Source: Bacteriovoracales bacterium
GTDB lineage: Bacteria > Bdellovibrionota > Bacteriovoracia > Bacteriovoracales > Bacteriovoracaceae
Length of the DNA stretch: 64,000 nucleotides
Direction: 5' to 3'
Assembly: GCA_030149295.1 (NCBI GenBank)
Contig: JASBRV010000086.1
Coordinates: forward strand, 1-64,000
A program made the translations under genes and the position numbers. The notes beneath the pieces are model-generated. The model ran no database searches. It was given only the letters and a program-made list of their open reading frames with translations, and was not told where the DNA came from. This document shows, in pieces, positions 24,469 through 32,368 of the stretch (the stretch's first letter is position 1; each line of letters starts with the position of its first letter).

Positions 24469-24743
24469 CAATATCGGCGGATATAATCAATGGTCTATTT
24501 GAATTCTTCGGAGCTTTTGTCTCTTGCTTCAATGTAAGAAGTCTGCTAAGAGATAAGAAAGTAAGTGGGTTTAATCCATGGACCACTGTATTCTTCACAA
24601 GCTGGAGATTGTGGAACATCTACTTCTATGCTCACCTAGAACAGTGGTAGAGTTGGTTAGGAGGTATTGCAATTGTATCCGTGAATGCTGTATGGTTATG
24701 TCTTGTGGTTTATTACATGGTCATTAAAGGAGACAGAGAATGA
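24465..24743 (+). pseudogene. Membrane protein gene interrupted by an in-frame amber codon
   Basis: TTG start overlaps the upstream stop. The frame encodes a membrane protein (residues 1-61, ending HLEQW), then TAG at 24648, then continues in frame for 30 codons (SWLGGIAIVSVNAVWLCLVV ...), a clear second hydrophobic segment, to TGA at 24741. That TGA overlaps the next ATG by the ATGA pattern used throughout this phage, so the original gene very probably ended there. TGG to TAG is a one-base change. No tRNA with a CTA anticodon is in this window, so loss of function or readthrough by another route remains open. Confidence 0.7.
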
Positions 24744-24925
24744 AAACCTTATATCGTGATGATTATAGACCTTCCTGCTCTGCTCTCGACTTGTGTCAGG
24801 TAACTAGAGAAGTTTTAAAGCCTATATTTGATGACTACCTTAGTGAAGGGTATTCACCAAGAGAGATATCACAATTGATGCAATCAGAAATTACAATACT
24901 TGAGTTGGAGGCTGTATTAGAATGA
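24740..24925 (+). CDS. Hypothetical phage protein, 61 aa
   Basis: Mostly helical; includes YSPREISQLMQSEITILELE, which could be a small helix-turn-helix-like segment. It overlaps both neighbours by 4 bases. Unknown function. Confidence 0.6.
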   Translation: MKTLYRDDYRPSCSALDLCQVTREVLKPIFDDYLSEGYSPREISQLMQSEITILELEAVLE

Positions 24926-25350
24926 GTATTAAACAGAGAATGAGAGAAGTGTTGGAAGAAACAATTAACTACTATGATTCGCCTGAGAAATTCGGCTATG
25001 GTAAATTCGGATGTGTTTACTTTGGTGAACACGGGCAGATGTGTGCTGTAGGAAGGTGCCTTAAATGCCCTGATCTTATACAACAATTTTCTAGATCAGG
25101 CCCTGCTGCTATTGACTCTTTATTTAAAGAAGGAGTAATAACAGGAGATAGCTTCAAAGAAGATTATCAAGGGCTTCCTTTATCTTTTTGGATTAACCTT
25201 CAAGGTTTGCATGATAGTGCTTCTAATAATGGATATAATTCTATCAAAAGTGCTTTAGAGAGTAAGATTTCATATTCATCAGTTTTACACAATGTTATTT
25301 TGAAGAGAATTGAATCAGGTTATTACTTAGAAGATGAGGTGATCCTGTGA
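24922..25350 (+). CDS. CAVGRC-motif phage protein A, 142 aa
   Basis: Starts MSIKQRMREVLEETINYYDS and contains the motif CVYFGEHGQMCAVGRCL (residues ~33-50). It is a clear paralogue of the protein at 26002. The conserved Cys residues suggest a structural metal or disulfide. Unknown function. Confidence 0.7.
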   Translation: MSIKQRMREVLEETINYYDSPEKFGYGKFGCVYFGEHGQMCAVGRCLKCPDLIQQFSRSGPAAIDSLFKEGVITGDSFKEDYQGLPLSFWINLQGLHDSASNNGYNSIKSALESKISYSSVLHNVILKRIESGYYLEDEVIL

Positions 25351-25826
25351 GTGTTATTTGTGTATTCCTGGGAGGTCCATGGGATGAGAGAGTAAGGGCA
25401 TACCATAATCCATTGGAAATTATAGAGGTTATGGAAGAGCCTCCTGAGTGCAAGCTTCCCATCTCCTATCAAGATTCAGAAGAGGTTTATAACCTCACTT
25501 ACAAGAAACACCTATACTTTCTGTGGAAAATCACAGAAAGATATTTTGTCTATAGAGAGGAAAGTATTTCTCATCATGAGTGTTTTGTAAAACTCTTGGA
25601 TCACTTTGTTTCAAAGAATGAAGATTTCAACGGACAAAGACAATCAAATATGAGAGTGAGAGTCACTAAAAATGGTGAAATCACTTACAACAGGTTGACA
25701 GATATGTATGAAGTGTGGGATGAAACTTATGCATCCATCATTTGTGAATCACCTTATGCTGCTATTGCTGATTTAGCTTATCAATGGTATGGTCAAACAT
25801 TGTCGAACTATACTGCAATGAGGTGA
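25347..25826 (+). CDS. Hypothetical phage protein, 159 aa
   Basis: GTG start overlapping the previous stop. N-terminus SVICVFLGGPWDERV and a beta-rich C-terminal half. It lies between the two CAVGRC paralogues. No recognised family. Confidence 0.6.
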   Translation: MSVICVFLGGPWDERVRAYHNPLEIIEVMEEPPECKLPISYQDSEEVYNLTYKKHLYFLWKITERYFVYREESISHHECFVKLLDHFVSKNEDFNGQRQSNMRVRVTKNGEITYNRLTDMYEVWDETYASIICESPYAAIADLAYQWYGQTLSNYTAMR

Positions 25827-25829
25827 TTG

Positions 25830-26012
25830 ATGATACACTATAAAGATACCACATTCTGCAACTCAATTTTATGTGGAAATGAAGAGTGTCCAAGAAGACT
25901 AACGGATGCTATCATTGAAGATGCCCAAGATTTTGGGCTCCCTGTATCTTCTGCTGATTTCTCTAGCGGGTGCATGGATTTCATTCCTGTGGAGGTAGAT
26001 TATGAGTATTAA
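25830..26012 (+). CDS. Hypothetical Cys-containing phage protein, 60 aa
   Basis: ATG at 25830 with GAGGTG before it. Four Cys (FCNSILCGNEECPRR and a later SGC) suggest metal binding. It overlaps the CAVGRC paralogue downstream. Confidence 0.55.
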   Translation: MIHYKDTTFCNSILCGNEECPRRLTDAIIEDAQDFGLPVSSADFSSGCMDFIPVEVDYEY

Positions 26013-26445
26013 ACAACGTATGCAAAAAGTGTTGGATGAGACCCTGGATTATTACGACAGCTTTGATAAAGCTGGTTGGAACGCAAATGAACACTCTTGT
26101 GTATATCATAACCCAAACACTGGTAATAAATGTGCTGTAGGGCGTTGCCTATACGCCGACCAGACACACCTCCTTTCTCATGAAGGAAGTATTGATGATC
26201 TTATTAGACATTATGGGTATTTTTCTGTAGATAGGGCTTTCAAAAAGAAATACCAAGACCTCCCATTCGACTTTTGGAGTCTCCTGCAAAGACTTCATGA
26301 TGATTGGGCAGGAGATGAAGGAAGGAAACCTTCATCTATCCCTGGTAAAAGTTTATATGAATATTACACCGACCTCAAAAAACTGAATGCTACTGGTAAA
26401 ATTGCTATTGACAAGTATATAGAAGATTACCAGGAGGTTTTATGA
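26002..26445 (+). CDS. CAVGRC-motif phage protein B, 147 aa
   Basis: Starts MSIKQRMQKVLDETLDYYDS and contains CVYHNPNTGNKCAVGRCL. It matches the protein at 24922 along its length, so the pair arose by duplication, now diverged. Two conserved aromatic segments later in the protein (FDFWSLLQRLHD) are also shared. Unknown function. Confidence 0.7.
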   Translation: MSIKQRMQKVLDETLDYYDSFDKAGWNANEHSCVYHNPNTGNKCAVGRCLYADQTHLLSHEGSIDDLIRHYGYFSVDRAFKKKYQDLPFDFWSLLQRLHDDWAGDEGRKPSSIPGKSLYEYYTDLKKLNATGKIAIDKYIEDYQEVL

Positions 26446-26627
26446 ACCTAGGTTATGATAAAGTGAGTCTGACAGAAGACCCTCTTGAAGTGGTGAAGAA
26501 GAAAGTGAAAGCAATGAAGTTTGTAATGCCTCGCACCATGAATGACTATTATTGCAACGATCTTCTTGATACAGTAGTATGCATAATCAGTGAAGAACAG
26601 CGTAAAGGAGGTTCTAATGAAAATTGA
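26442..26627 (+). CDS. Hypothetical phage protein, 61 aa
   Basis: Unrecognised; AGGAGG before the ATG, overlapping the paralogue stop. It has a basic middle part (KKKVKAMKFV). Confidence 0.55.
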   Translation: MNLGYDKVSLTEDPLEVVKKKVKAMKFVMPRTMNDYYCNDLLDTVVCIISEEQRKGGSNEN

Positions 26628-26862
26628 ATTTAAAGCCACACCTTTTGTCCCTGAAAATCCTTTTCCTCGTCTTGAGTGTTGGGATTCACCTGGGCCTATT
26701 GAAGGAGAAGTTTACCTGTTTGTAGAAGAGAGAGTAGGTATCTGTGTGAAATCTCCCGATCCGAATAGATTAGGGTATGTACTTCATAGACAACCTTATA
26801 ACTCTAATGTGTCTTCTCATCTATGGAGCATCATCCATGGCGAAGTCACAATCACCCTCTGA
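26617..26862 (+). CDS. Hypothetical phage protein, 81 aa
   Basis: ATG at 26617 chosen for the AAAGGAGG just upstream. Beta-rich, Pro-rich. It overlaps the next gene. Unknown. Confidence 0.55.
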   Translation: MKIEFKATPFVPENPFPRLECWDSPGPIEGEVYLFVEERVGICVKSPDPNRLGYVLHRQPYNSNVSSHLWSIIHGEVTITL

Positions 26863-27166
26863 AACCCCACAGGAGCTTATCTGGGAGCCTTTCGAGTATT
26901 GGGAGCCCTACAGCAAGAATAAGCTTGAAAGGTGCTCTCGGTGCGATCAGATGCCTCTCATGTGCATCTATGATGATCTTCTGGTAGCTGCTTGTTCTTG
27001 CTTCCAGGGAAAGACCTTAGATGATGCTGTGAGGGCCGAATCAATTAACTCAGTAATGAACAGAGAAGTCACAAGCCATGGGTATCATAGGAACCACTTA
27101 TTCAAAGCTTGGAACAAGTATGCAAAGACAGGTAAAGTGAATACACTAAAAAATGGGAGATGGTAA
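26837..27166 (+). CDS. Hypothetical Cys-containing phage protein, 109 aa
   Basis: Start MAKSQSPSETPQ at 26837 preferred, since the upstream extension overlaps the previous gene. Cys residues at CSRCDQMPLMC and ACSCFQG may form a zinc site. Unknown. Confidence 0.55.
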   Translation: MAKSQSPSETPQELIWEPFEYWEPYSKNKLERCSRCDQMPLMCIYDDLLVAACSCFQGKTLDDAVRAESINSVMNREVTSHGYHRNHLFKAWNKYAKTGKVNTLKNGRW

Positions 27167-27360
27167 TGGATGAAGAAAGAAAGGAAGAGTTGAAACGAAT
27201 CTACCAAGGGTGGATTATTGATACAATATGCCAGTGGGAAGATGAAATTGGTGCATGGGATCATATGATTGATGTTGATCTGACAGAAGAAGAGTGGGAA
27301 TGGGTCAGAGGTAATCTCAACTATGATGTCAAGGTATTTGATATGAATGAAGCTAATTAG
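27166..27360 (+). CDS. Hypothetical phage protein, 64 aa
   Basis: Starts MDEERKEELKRIYQGW; very acidic, helical, Trp-rich. GGGAG precedes the ATG at 27166. Acidic small phage proteins often mimic DNA, but that is only a possibility here. Confidence 0.55.
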   Translation: MDEERKEELKRIYQGWIIDTICQWEDEIGAWDHMIDVDLTEEEWEWVRGNLNYDVKVFDMNEAN

Positions 27361-27374
27361 CACAGGAGAGTAGT

Positions 27375-27629
27375 ATGTGTGAATCAGAGAAGTTCCATGA
27401 AGTTGTAGAAAAATCTGTAATGGAAGTTAAATTCGATACGGAGAAGAATCTATTCAAAGTCCGTTGTACCTTCCAAAGTAAATATGGTAAGTTCCCTGAC
27501 AATTACTGGAAAGAGAAAGAATACTGTGATTATCATCGTATTGGAGATACCATTGACAACCTTTATATGCGTATGATGATGAGACAAGAGATTATGATCA
27601 TTAATAGTGGTGAGAATGATTATGACTGA
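27375..27629 (+). CDS. Hypothetical phage protein, 84 aa
   Basis: Charged alpha/beta protein; AGGAG before the ATG. Unknown. Confidence 0.6.
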   Translation: MCESEKFHEVVEKSVMEVKFDTEKNLFKVRCTFQSKYGKFPDNYWKEKEYCDYHRIGDTIDNLYMRMMMRQEIMIINSGENDYD

Positions 27630-27930
27630 AGAAGAGTATCGTAAACAATACCCAGGAACGTGTGTGGTAGCTGCTGCATGTAGGTATGGTGATGTGATTA
27701 TCACCGGGGCTCGTCATTACGACAGGGTTATGATCAGTCAACTTAAAGCATTCCCTGAAGACCACGAAGTCAGGATGATGAATCGTGGTGAAATTATTCA
27801 AGGTTTCATTGATAATAGAGGAAATTTCCTTGATCGTGGTGAAGCCTATGATCTAGCCTTAAGTGCCAATCAAATTAACCCTGAAAATGTTTATATGAAA
27901 GGGTGTTTATATAGTGAAGACCTCTATTAA
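27622..27930 (+). CDS. Hypothetical phage protein, 102 aa
   Basis: Starts MTEEEYRKQYPGTCVVAAAC at 27622, overlapping the previous stop. Contains GDVIITGARHYDRVM, a pattern found in small phage proteins of unknown role. Alpha/beta. Confidence 0.6.
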   Translation: MTEEEYRKQYPGTCVVAAACRYGDVIITGARHYDRVMISQLKAFPEDHEVRMMNRGEIIQGFIDNRGNFLDRGEAYDLALSANQINPENVYMKGCLYSEDLY

Positions 27931-27949
27931 AATATTTGGAGGGAATATA

Positions 27950-28252
27950 ATGTTTGAGCCGGATGACACATGCCCTTTTAACTGGGATATGATTGACGAC
28001 ATGTTTAGCTATCTAACTTATGATAGTTATGATGGGTTCTATCTATGGGATAGTCTTCCCAACAATCATGAAGACAAATGGTGGGATATTAGAAACGAAG
28101 GTGATAAGTATTGGTATGTTCTTGCTAAGAATGAAGGAGTTATCTTTAAACACAAAGGGTTCCTTGATGCTGATACAAAAATGATGATATGGAAAAGACC
28201 AGGAGGTGTTTATTATGGAACCTATGACCCTGATTCTCTCATTCTCAGATGA
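27950..28252 (+). CDS. CPxxWD-family small protein 1, 100 aa
   Basis: Starts MFEPDDTCPFNWDMIDDMFS. The shared block C-P-[FI]-[NS]-W-D-x-I-x-[DE]-[ED], then Y-L and D-G, recurs at 29653 and 30093. GGAGG before the ATG. These three are paralogues of unknown function. Confidence 0.65.
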   Translation: MFEPDDTCPFNWDMIDDMFSYLTYDSYDGFYLWDSLPNNHEDKWWDIRNEGDKYWYVLAKNEGVIFKHKGFLDADTKMMIWKRPGGVYYGTYDPDSLILR

Positions 28253-28676
28253 GTATGATTTTCTGTCTAATATGTACCCTTGTACAATTAATTCTTCAGG
28301 GAAGACATTTCCATCTTCAGAACATCTCTACCAATGGTGCAAGCTTGAGACAAAAGATTTGAATTACCCTTGGTGGGAAGAGAAGATCAGAACAGCCGTT
28401 CACGGGAAGGTAGCTAAGAAGCTGATCAGGCATGAGAAGTGTCCTACAGTGAAGTTGGATGATGTTCAGAAACTTCAGGTGATGCACCATGCAGTTTATC
28501 TCAAGTTTACACAGAACCCTCATCTAAGGTCTATGTTGCTTGAGACAGGTAATGCCGATATGCAAGAGGGCAACTGGTGGGGTGACACCTTCTGGGGAGT
28601 CTGTAATGGACACGGAGAGAATCACCTTGGAAAGATTCTGATGAGTGTTAGAGATACTTTAAGAGAAGGAGAGTGA
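28215..28676 (+). CDS. NADAR (YbiA-like) family protein, 153 aa
   Basis: Contains FLSNMYP near the N-terminus, TFPSSEHLYQWCK (the SEH-x-YQ motif), KLQVMHHAVYLKFTQNP and GNWWGDTFWGVC, all typical of the NADAR/YbiA family in order. Members are N-glycosidases acting on ADP-ribose- or riboflavin-pathway metabolites, and some counter ADP-ribosylation. Single domain, normal length. In a phage, defence against host ADP-ribosylating systems is a plausible inference. Confidence 0.85.
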   Translation: MEPMTLILSFSDEYDFLSNMYPCTINSSGKTFPSSEHLYQWCKLETKDLNYPWWEEKIRTAVHGKVAKKLIRHEKCPTVKLDDVQKLQVMHHAVYLKFTQNPHLRSMLLETGNADMQEGNWWGDTFWGVCNGHGENHLGKILMSVRDTLREGE

Positions 28677-28677
28677 T

Positions 28678-28890
28678 ATGGATTCTGTTGTTTTTGTCAC
28701 TTGCAGCTATCCCGTTCCAGGTCTTAATGTAAGCAACTTCGCTGGTATATTTAAATCTTATGAGAAAGCTATTAGTTTCTTTGACTCCTATGATTATTGG
28801 AAAGAATTAGATTACTACGAAGATTTAAAGGATTGGAGAGAAGCAGAAGAGAAAGGTATCATTCAATTAGGTTTAATACATTTAGATTAA
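28678..28890 (+). CDS. Hypothetical phage protein, 70 aa
   Basis: Acidic, aromatic-rich (YDYWKELDYYEDLKDW). AAGGAG before the ATG. Unknown. Confidence 0.6.
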   Translation: MDSVVFVTCSYPVPGLNVSNFAGIFKSYEKAISFFDSYDYWKELDYYEDLKDWREAEEKGIIQLGLIHLD

Positions 28891-28901
28891 GGAGGAATAT
28901 T

Positions 28902-29642
28902 ATGAGTGATTGGTTTTTAGGAACAACTATTAGAAAACAAGACATCCACAGGGTTCTCACCAGAACTCCTAAAGATATTAGAGAGATGCTGAAAGAAAAC
29001 CCTAGCATGTGTATTGGTGGTGGTTTTATTAGAGCAATTATCTCAGGTGAAACACCTAATGATATTGATATCTTTGGTAGGTCTGTTGAAGAACTTCAAG
29101 TAGCAGCTAAAGCTTTAGAGGAACGCAGAGAAGAGTTTGAAGAAACAGTTAGAGGTTTTTCCACAGGAAATGCTATTACTATTTTAACCCAAGGACGGAT
29201 GCCTATCCAATTTATTACAAGATGGGTTTACCCTCACCCTAGAGATGTTTTGTGGTCTTTTGACTTCACTGTATGTCAAGCGGTCATCTATTATTGTGCT
29301 GATTCTAAGTCATTTAAAGGTCTTTGTGCAGAGACATTTTATCAAGACCTAGCAGCTAAAAGACTGGTATATACATATCCTAAGAGAAATGAAGATGCAG
29401 GAGGCTCACTGCTTCGAGTCATCAAATATGTCCGTAGAGGTTACAATGTCCAAGTAGATACCCTGGCTGGCGTTTGTGCTAGGCTTCAGAGTGGAATTGA
29501 GTATAGAGATGATGAAGACTATTGGGATGAAGAGTGGCGAGCAGGTATTATGACTGGTCTTCTCAGAGAAGTAGACCCTCTTCTTATTATTGATGGTTGT
29601 GAAATCGGTGAAGATCACCACAGGCCCGATAGAGACCACTAA
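28902..29642 (+). CDS. Nucleotidyltransferase-fold protein (CCA-adding/polyA polymerase-like head), 246 aa
   Basis: Start set at 28902 by AAGGAGG. Residues ~38-57 read GGGFIRAIISGETPNDIDIF, matching the GG-x-[VI]-R ... D-I-D motif of class II CCA-adding/polyA polymerase heads. The remainder is not clearly like the tRNA-binding body of CCA enzymes. Since three or more phage tRNAs lack an encoded CCA, a role in tRNA 3' ends is tempting but unproven. Confidence 0.65.
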   Translation: MSDWFLGTTIRKQDIHRVLTRTPKDIREMLKENPSMCIGGGFIRAIISGETPNDIDIFGRSVEELQVAAKALEERREEFEETVRGFSTGNAITILTQGRMPIQFITRWVYPHPRDVLWSFDFTVCQAVIYYCADSKSFKGLCAETFYQDLAAKRLVYTYPKRNEDAGGSLLRVIKYVRRGYNVQVDTLAGVCARLQSGIEYRDDEDYWDEEWRAGIMTGLLREVDPLLIIDGCEIGEDHHRPDRDH

Positions 29643-29652
29643 GGAGAAAATT

Positions 29653-30090
29653 ATGAATATCGAACAATGCCCTATTAATTGGGATTATATAGATGAAGAG
29701 TGGAATTACCTTGCTATTGATTCTGATGGTGAAATTTATCTTTACACCAACAAACCTACCATCTATCCTAATGATGAGTCATGGAATGAAGGTGGTGGAG
29801 ATTGTGAATGTATTGGAACTTTTCCTATAAATAGTCTGGTGAAATCTAATGATGTGAGTGATTTATGTTGGAGAAGAGGTTATGGACACATCTCTTACAA
29901 TGGTGACACTCCTTTAAGACGTGGAGAACCAGATGATCACTTGGATACACAGCCCAAGGTATCTATTGAAAGTTTGAAGGTTCTATCTGAGTGTTTAGAG
30001 ACCTTGAGTAGGGTGACAACCACAGACCTCAAAGAAGCCCGTGGTAAGATCACAGAGGAAATTATCAAATACATTGAGCAAGGAGATTAA
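29653..30090 (+). CDS. CPxxWD-family protein 2, 145 aa
   Basis: Starts MNIEQCPINWDYIDEEWNYL and continues AIDSDGEIYLY, paralogous to the proteins at 27950 and 30093. It has an added C-terminal helical stretch rich in Lys/Glu. AAGGAG before the ATG at 29653. Confidence 0.65.
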   Translation: MNIEQCPINWDYIDEEWNYLAIDSDGEIYLYTNKPTIYPNDESWNEGGGDCECIGTFPINSLVKSNDVSDLCWRRGYGHISYNGDTPLRRGEPDDHLDTQPKVSIESLKVLSECLETLSRVTTTDLKEARGKITEEIIKYIEQGD

Positions 30091-30092
30091 CT

Positions 30093-30431
30093 ATGAGCGT
30101 CATATTTGAACCAGAAGGAACTTGTCCTATCTCATGGGATATTATTGAAGATGAGTGGAATTACCTTGCTATTGACAGAGATGGGATTTTCTTATCAAAA
30201 TTTCCACCTGATTATGATTTTGGCAGGGTAAAACCGACACCTTTTAAAATGACTGATGGTCCTATGGATGAGTTGATTTTTGAAGGATTGACTGAAATTA
30301 AACAAGACCAAGAACCTAAGCTTTGGAAACGGCCTGGTGTTCAAGAACCTCCATTAGATGATGAAGAGAGGCTTGAACGTATAGATGAAGTTCTTAACAA
30401 AGCTATCGAAGAACTCAAATCTCTCCTATGA
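30093..30431 (+). CDS. CPxxWD-family protein 3, 112 aa
   Basis: Starts SVIFEPEGTCPISWDIIEDE; third copy of the CPxxWD block, next to copy 2. It ends in an acidic helical tail (ERIDEVLNKAIEELKSLL). Last gene of the rightward block. Confidence 0.65.
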   Translation: MSVIFEPEGTCPISWDIIEDEWNYLAIDRDGIFLSKFPPDYDFGRVKPTPFKMTDGPMDELIFEGLTEIKQDQEPKLWKRPGVQEPPLDDEERLERIDEVLNKAIEELKSLL

Positions 30432-30444
30432 TAGTCATAAAAAT

Positions 30445-30478
30445 ACCCCGGAAGCTCAACAGCAACCGGGGTTCTTTG
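30445..30478. terminator. Bidirectional intrinsic terminator between early and late blocks
   Basis: ACCCCGG (30445-30451) pairs with CCGGGGT (30466-30472) over a 14-base loop. T-rich tracts follow on both strands (TTCTTTGTTT rightward; TATTTTTAT leftward). It separates converging transcripts. Confidence 0.8.
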
Positions 30479-30513
30479 TTTGTGGACATCCTCTTTAGGG
30501 ATCACCTATGGTG

Positions 30514-30975
30514 CTACCTATGGTAGATGCAGTGCCTCCCTACCTTTCTAAACATCTTGTAAGCTCTTGTCCAATAGTTATCTACATCACACCTTGCATA
30601 ATCAACTGCTCCCTCCGTGGTATCCTTGATGTACTTATGAGATGCCATAAATCCTCCTGTGAACACCTTGATTCTCTCCCAAGCCCTTCTCTCAATAGGA
30701 TCATCAAGATCAGGTTCATCAGGGTACTGATCATTTGTCCATGAAAAGGCCCAAGGAGAATACACCACTTCACACCATGTATCTCCGAAGGCTCCCTTCA
30801 TTTCCATCCTGTTCCTTGTCACCAGAGCTACAGTTAGCCATCCCTCTAGAGGCTCCATACGGGCCTCATGATAGATATTAAGGGCTAGGCAGTGGGATTG
30901 GGTAGGGTTGGCCTGAATCCCCTCAGAAAGCGTTAGAGAGCCTGCTAAGGCTATAGATGTGAATAGAGCCTTCAT
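30514..30975 (-). CDS. SleB-like cell wall hydrolase (secreted endolysin), 153 aa
   Basis: Signal peptide at residues 1-22 (hydrophobic core, ending IQA). Then CLALNIYHEAR, where the Glu is the likely catalytic acid, AFGDTWCEVVYSPWAFSW and other conserved SleB-family segments. SleB-type enzymes cleave peptidoglycan glycan strands. In a phage this is the endolysin; the signal peptide implies Sec export, so release may need only membrane depolarisation by the holin. It has its own strong promoter and stands apart from the holin/spanin genes. Confidence 0.85.
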   Translation of the reverse strand: MKALFTSIALAGSLTLSEGIQANPTQSHCLALNIYHEARMEPLEGWLTVALVTRNRMEMKGAFGDTWCEVVYSPWAFSWTNDQYPDEPDLDDPIERRAWERIKVFTGGFMASHKYIKDTTEGAVDYARCDVDNYWTRAYKMFRKVGRHCIYHR

Positions 30976-31003
30976 CTGTTCTCCTTATTTGGATTTTGAG
31001 GGG

Positions 31004-31032
31004 ATTCTAATTGATCCTAAGATTTATGTCAA
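31004..31032 (-). promoter_or_regulatory. Sigma70-type promoter for the lysin gene
   Basis: Minus-strand TTGACA (31027-31032), 17-base spacer, TAGAAT (31004-31009); AAGGAG and the ATG at 30975 follow. It overlaps the end of the upstream tail gene. Confidence 0.7.
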
Positions 31033-32007
31033 CAGTGGAGCAAATTTCAAGGACACACTGTATTGGGTTTCAGGTTGTCCATTGTCAAATGTAGCTCCTC
31101 CAAATTGTTTAGAAATACCTGCAACTTCAAGAGGGCTTTCATTTGTAGTGAATACAGTCCCTTCAGATATAACTGTAGGAATACTAATGTCATCTGAAAA
31201 TACATGAGCCCTAAGAAGATACGTCCCTGGAACAGGACCAGCTTCCCACTTAGTATTGATATAGATTTTAGGCCCTGACACAGTTGACAGAGAGTAATCA
31301 GTTATAGGTATTTGAATTTGCGTAGGGTTGCTTGCCCTAAACCCCAAGTTTTCAGTGATTGTTGTGTCATCTACTACTGTTCTTCTAATATGGTAAGTGA
31401 TTGTTGCATCTGTAGCTGATTCAATGATAAGTCTGAAAGATGCTGTGCCGGGTCCATTTGTTTGTACAAGAACACTGGAAGCCTTAATAAATCCTTCTCT
31501 TCCTATATCCCTAATATCACTAGGAAGGGAATTAGATGAAACGTAAACAGGGGTTCCCATCACCAACTCAGAAGTTGATATTGATTCTGCATACCTACCA
31601 TAAGTGCCAAGATCATAAGCAACATACCCTGATTCGTCTGCTAATACTCTAGGGACAGTGTTTGCATTTCCTGTTGTATCAGGAGCCACGGGCAATGCTT
31701 CCACTTGAGTATCTGTGTATTGATTAGCTGATTGTAATGTAGATTGTGCTGTAGAATCCGTATAGGTTTTAGAGCTTACATCTACATTGATTCTTACTAG
31801 CCTAGCTCCTTCATTTGTTACAATGACATCAGGAAGAGATTCGGCGGCTGAAGAGGAAGCATCATAGAAATATTCTCCTGATGATCCTGTATCAGCGTCT
31901 TTAATACTTATCTGTTGATTATCTTTCAGTCCTTCTAGTGATCTTGCTGATGTGACATCTTCAACAAGAATAACAGGAGGACGACTGTAGTTATATCCTG
32001 CACTCAT
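31024..32007 (-). CDS. Tail fibre-associated protein, 327 aa
   Basis: Ser/Thr/Asn/Val-rich, beta-rich sequence. Residues ~24-80 (SLEGLKDNQQISIKD ... YYDASS-type) resemble fibre head modules with the KDADTGSSGEYFYD pattern. It lies in the tail-fibre gene cluster. Function as a distal fibre or head-fibre protein is inferred from composition and position. Confidence 0.6.
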   Translation of the reverse strand: MSAGYNYSRPPVILVEDVTSARSLEGLKDNQQISIKDADTGSSGEYFYDASSSAAESLPDVIVTNEGARLVRINVDVSSKTYTDSTAQSTLQSANQYTDTQVEALPVAPDTTGNANTVPRVLADESGYVAYDLGTYGRYAESISTSELVMGTPVYVSSNSLPSDIRDIGREGFIKASSVLVQTNGPGTASFRLIIESATDATITYHIRRTVVDDTTITENLGFRASNPTQIQIPITDYSLSTVSGPKIYINTKWEAGPVPGTYLLRAHVFSDDISIPTVISEGTVFTTNESPLEVAGISKQFGGATFDNGQPETQYSVSLKFAPLLT

Positions 32008-32026
32008 TTGGTTTCCTTATAATAGA

Positions 32027-32368
32027 TCAGATACCTGCATATTTAACTTTTGGAGTAGTGGGGTTAATCACCACATCCTCAAAAGCATACAGGTATTCTT
32101 GGTAATGATCAGGATGAACAAGCACGTTTACATGATACCCATCAACAGGAGCCATCTCAGGGTATTCATTACCCTCTTCGTCTTCTAGGATGGCTCCTGT
32201 GGGCTCTTGTAAGACCCCTAGGACGTTAATACGGATTTCCAGGGGGTTGCCTCCGATAATTTCCTCACCGCTATCAGGAGAGGTTGTAGTGAGTGAAGAG
32301 GCTTCTAGTGAAGTCATCATATCCTCTTTAGATGAGAATTTGAGGTATAAAGGTTTCCATTGACTCAT
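32027..32368 (-). CDS. Hypothetical tail protein, 113 aa
   Basis: Starts MSQWKPLYLKFSSKEDM; resembles small proteins often found between fibre genes. Ends KVKYAGI. Overlaps the fibre gene upstream by 4 bases. It may be a fibre assembly or cap protein (inferred from position only). Confidence 0.55.
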   Translation of the reverse strand: MSQWKPLYLKFSSKEDMMTSLEASSLTTTSPDSGEEIIGGNPLEIRINVLGVLQEPTGAILEDEEGNEYPEMAPVDGYHVNVLVHPDHYQEYLYAFEDVVINPTTPKVKYAGI

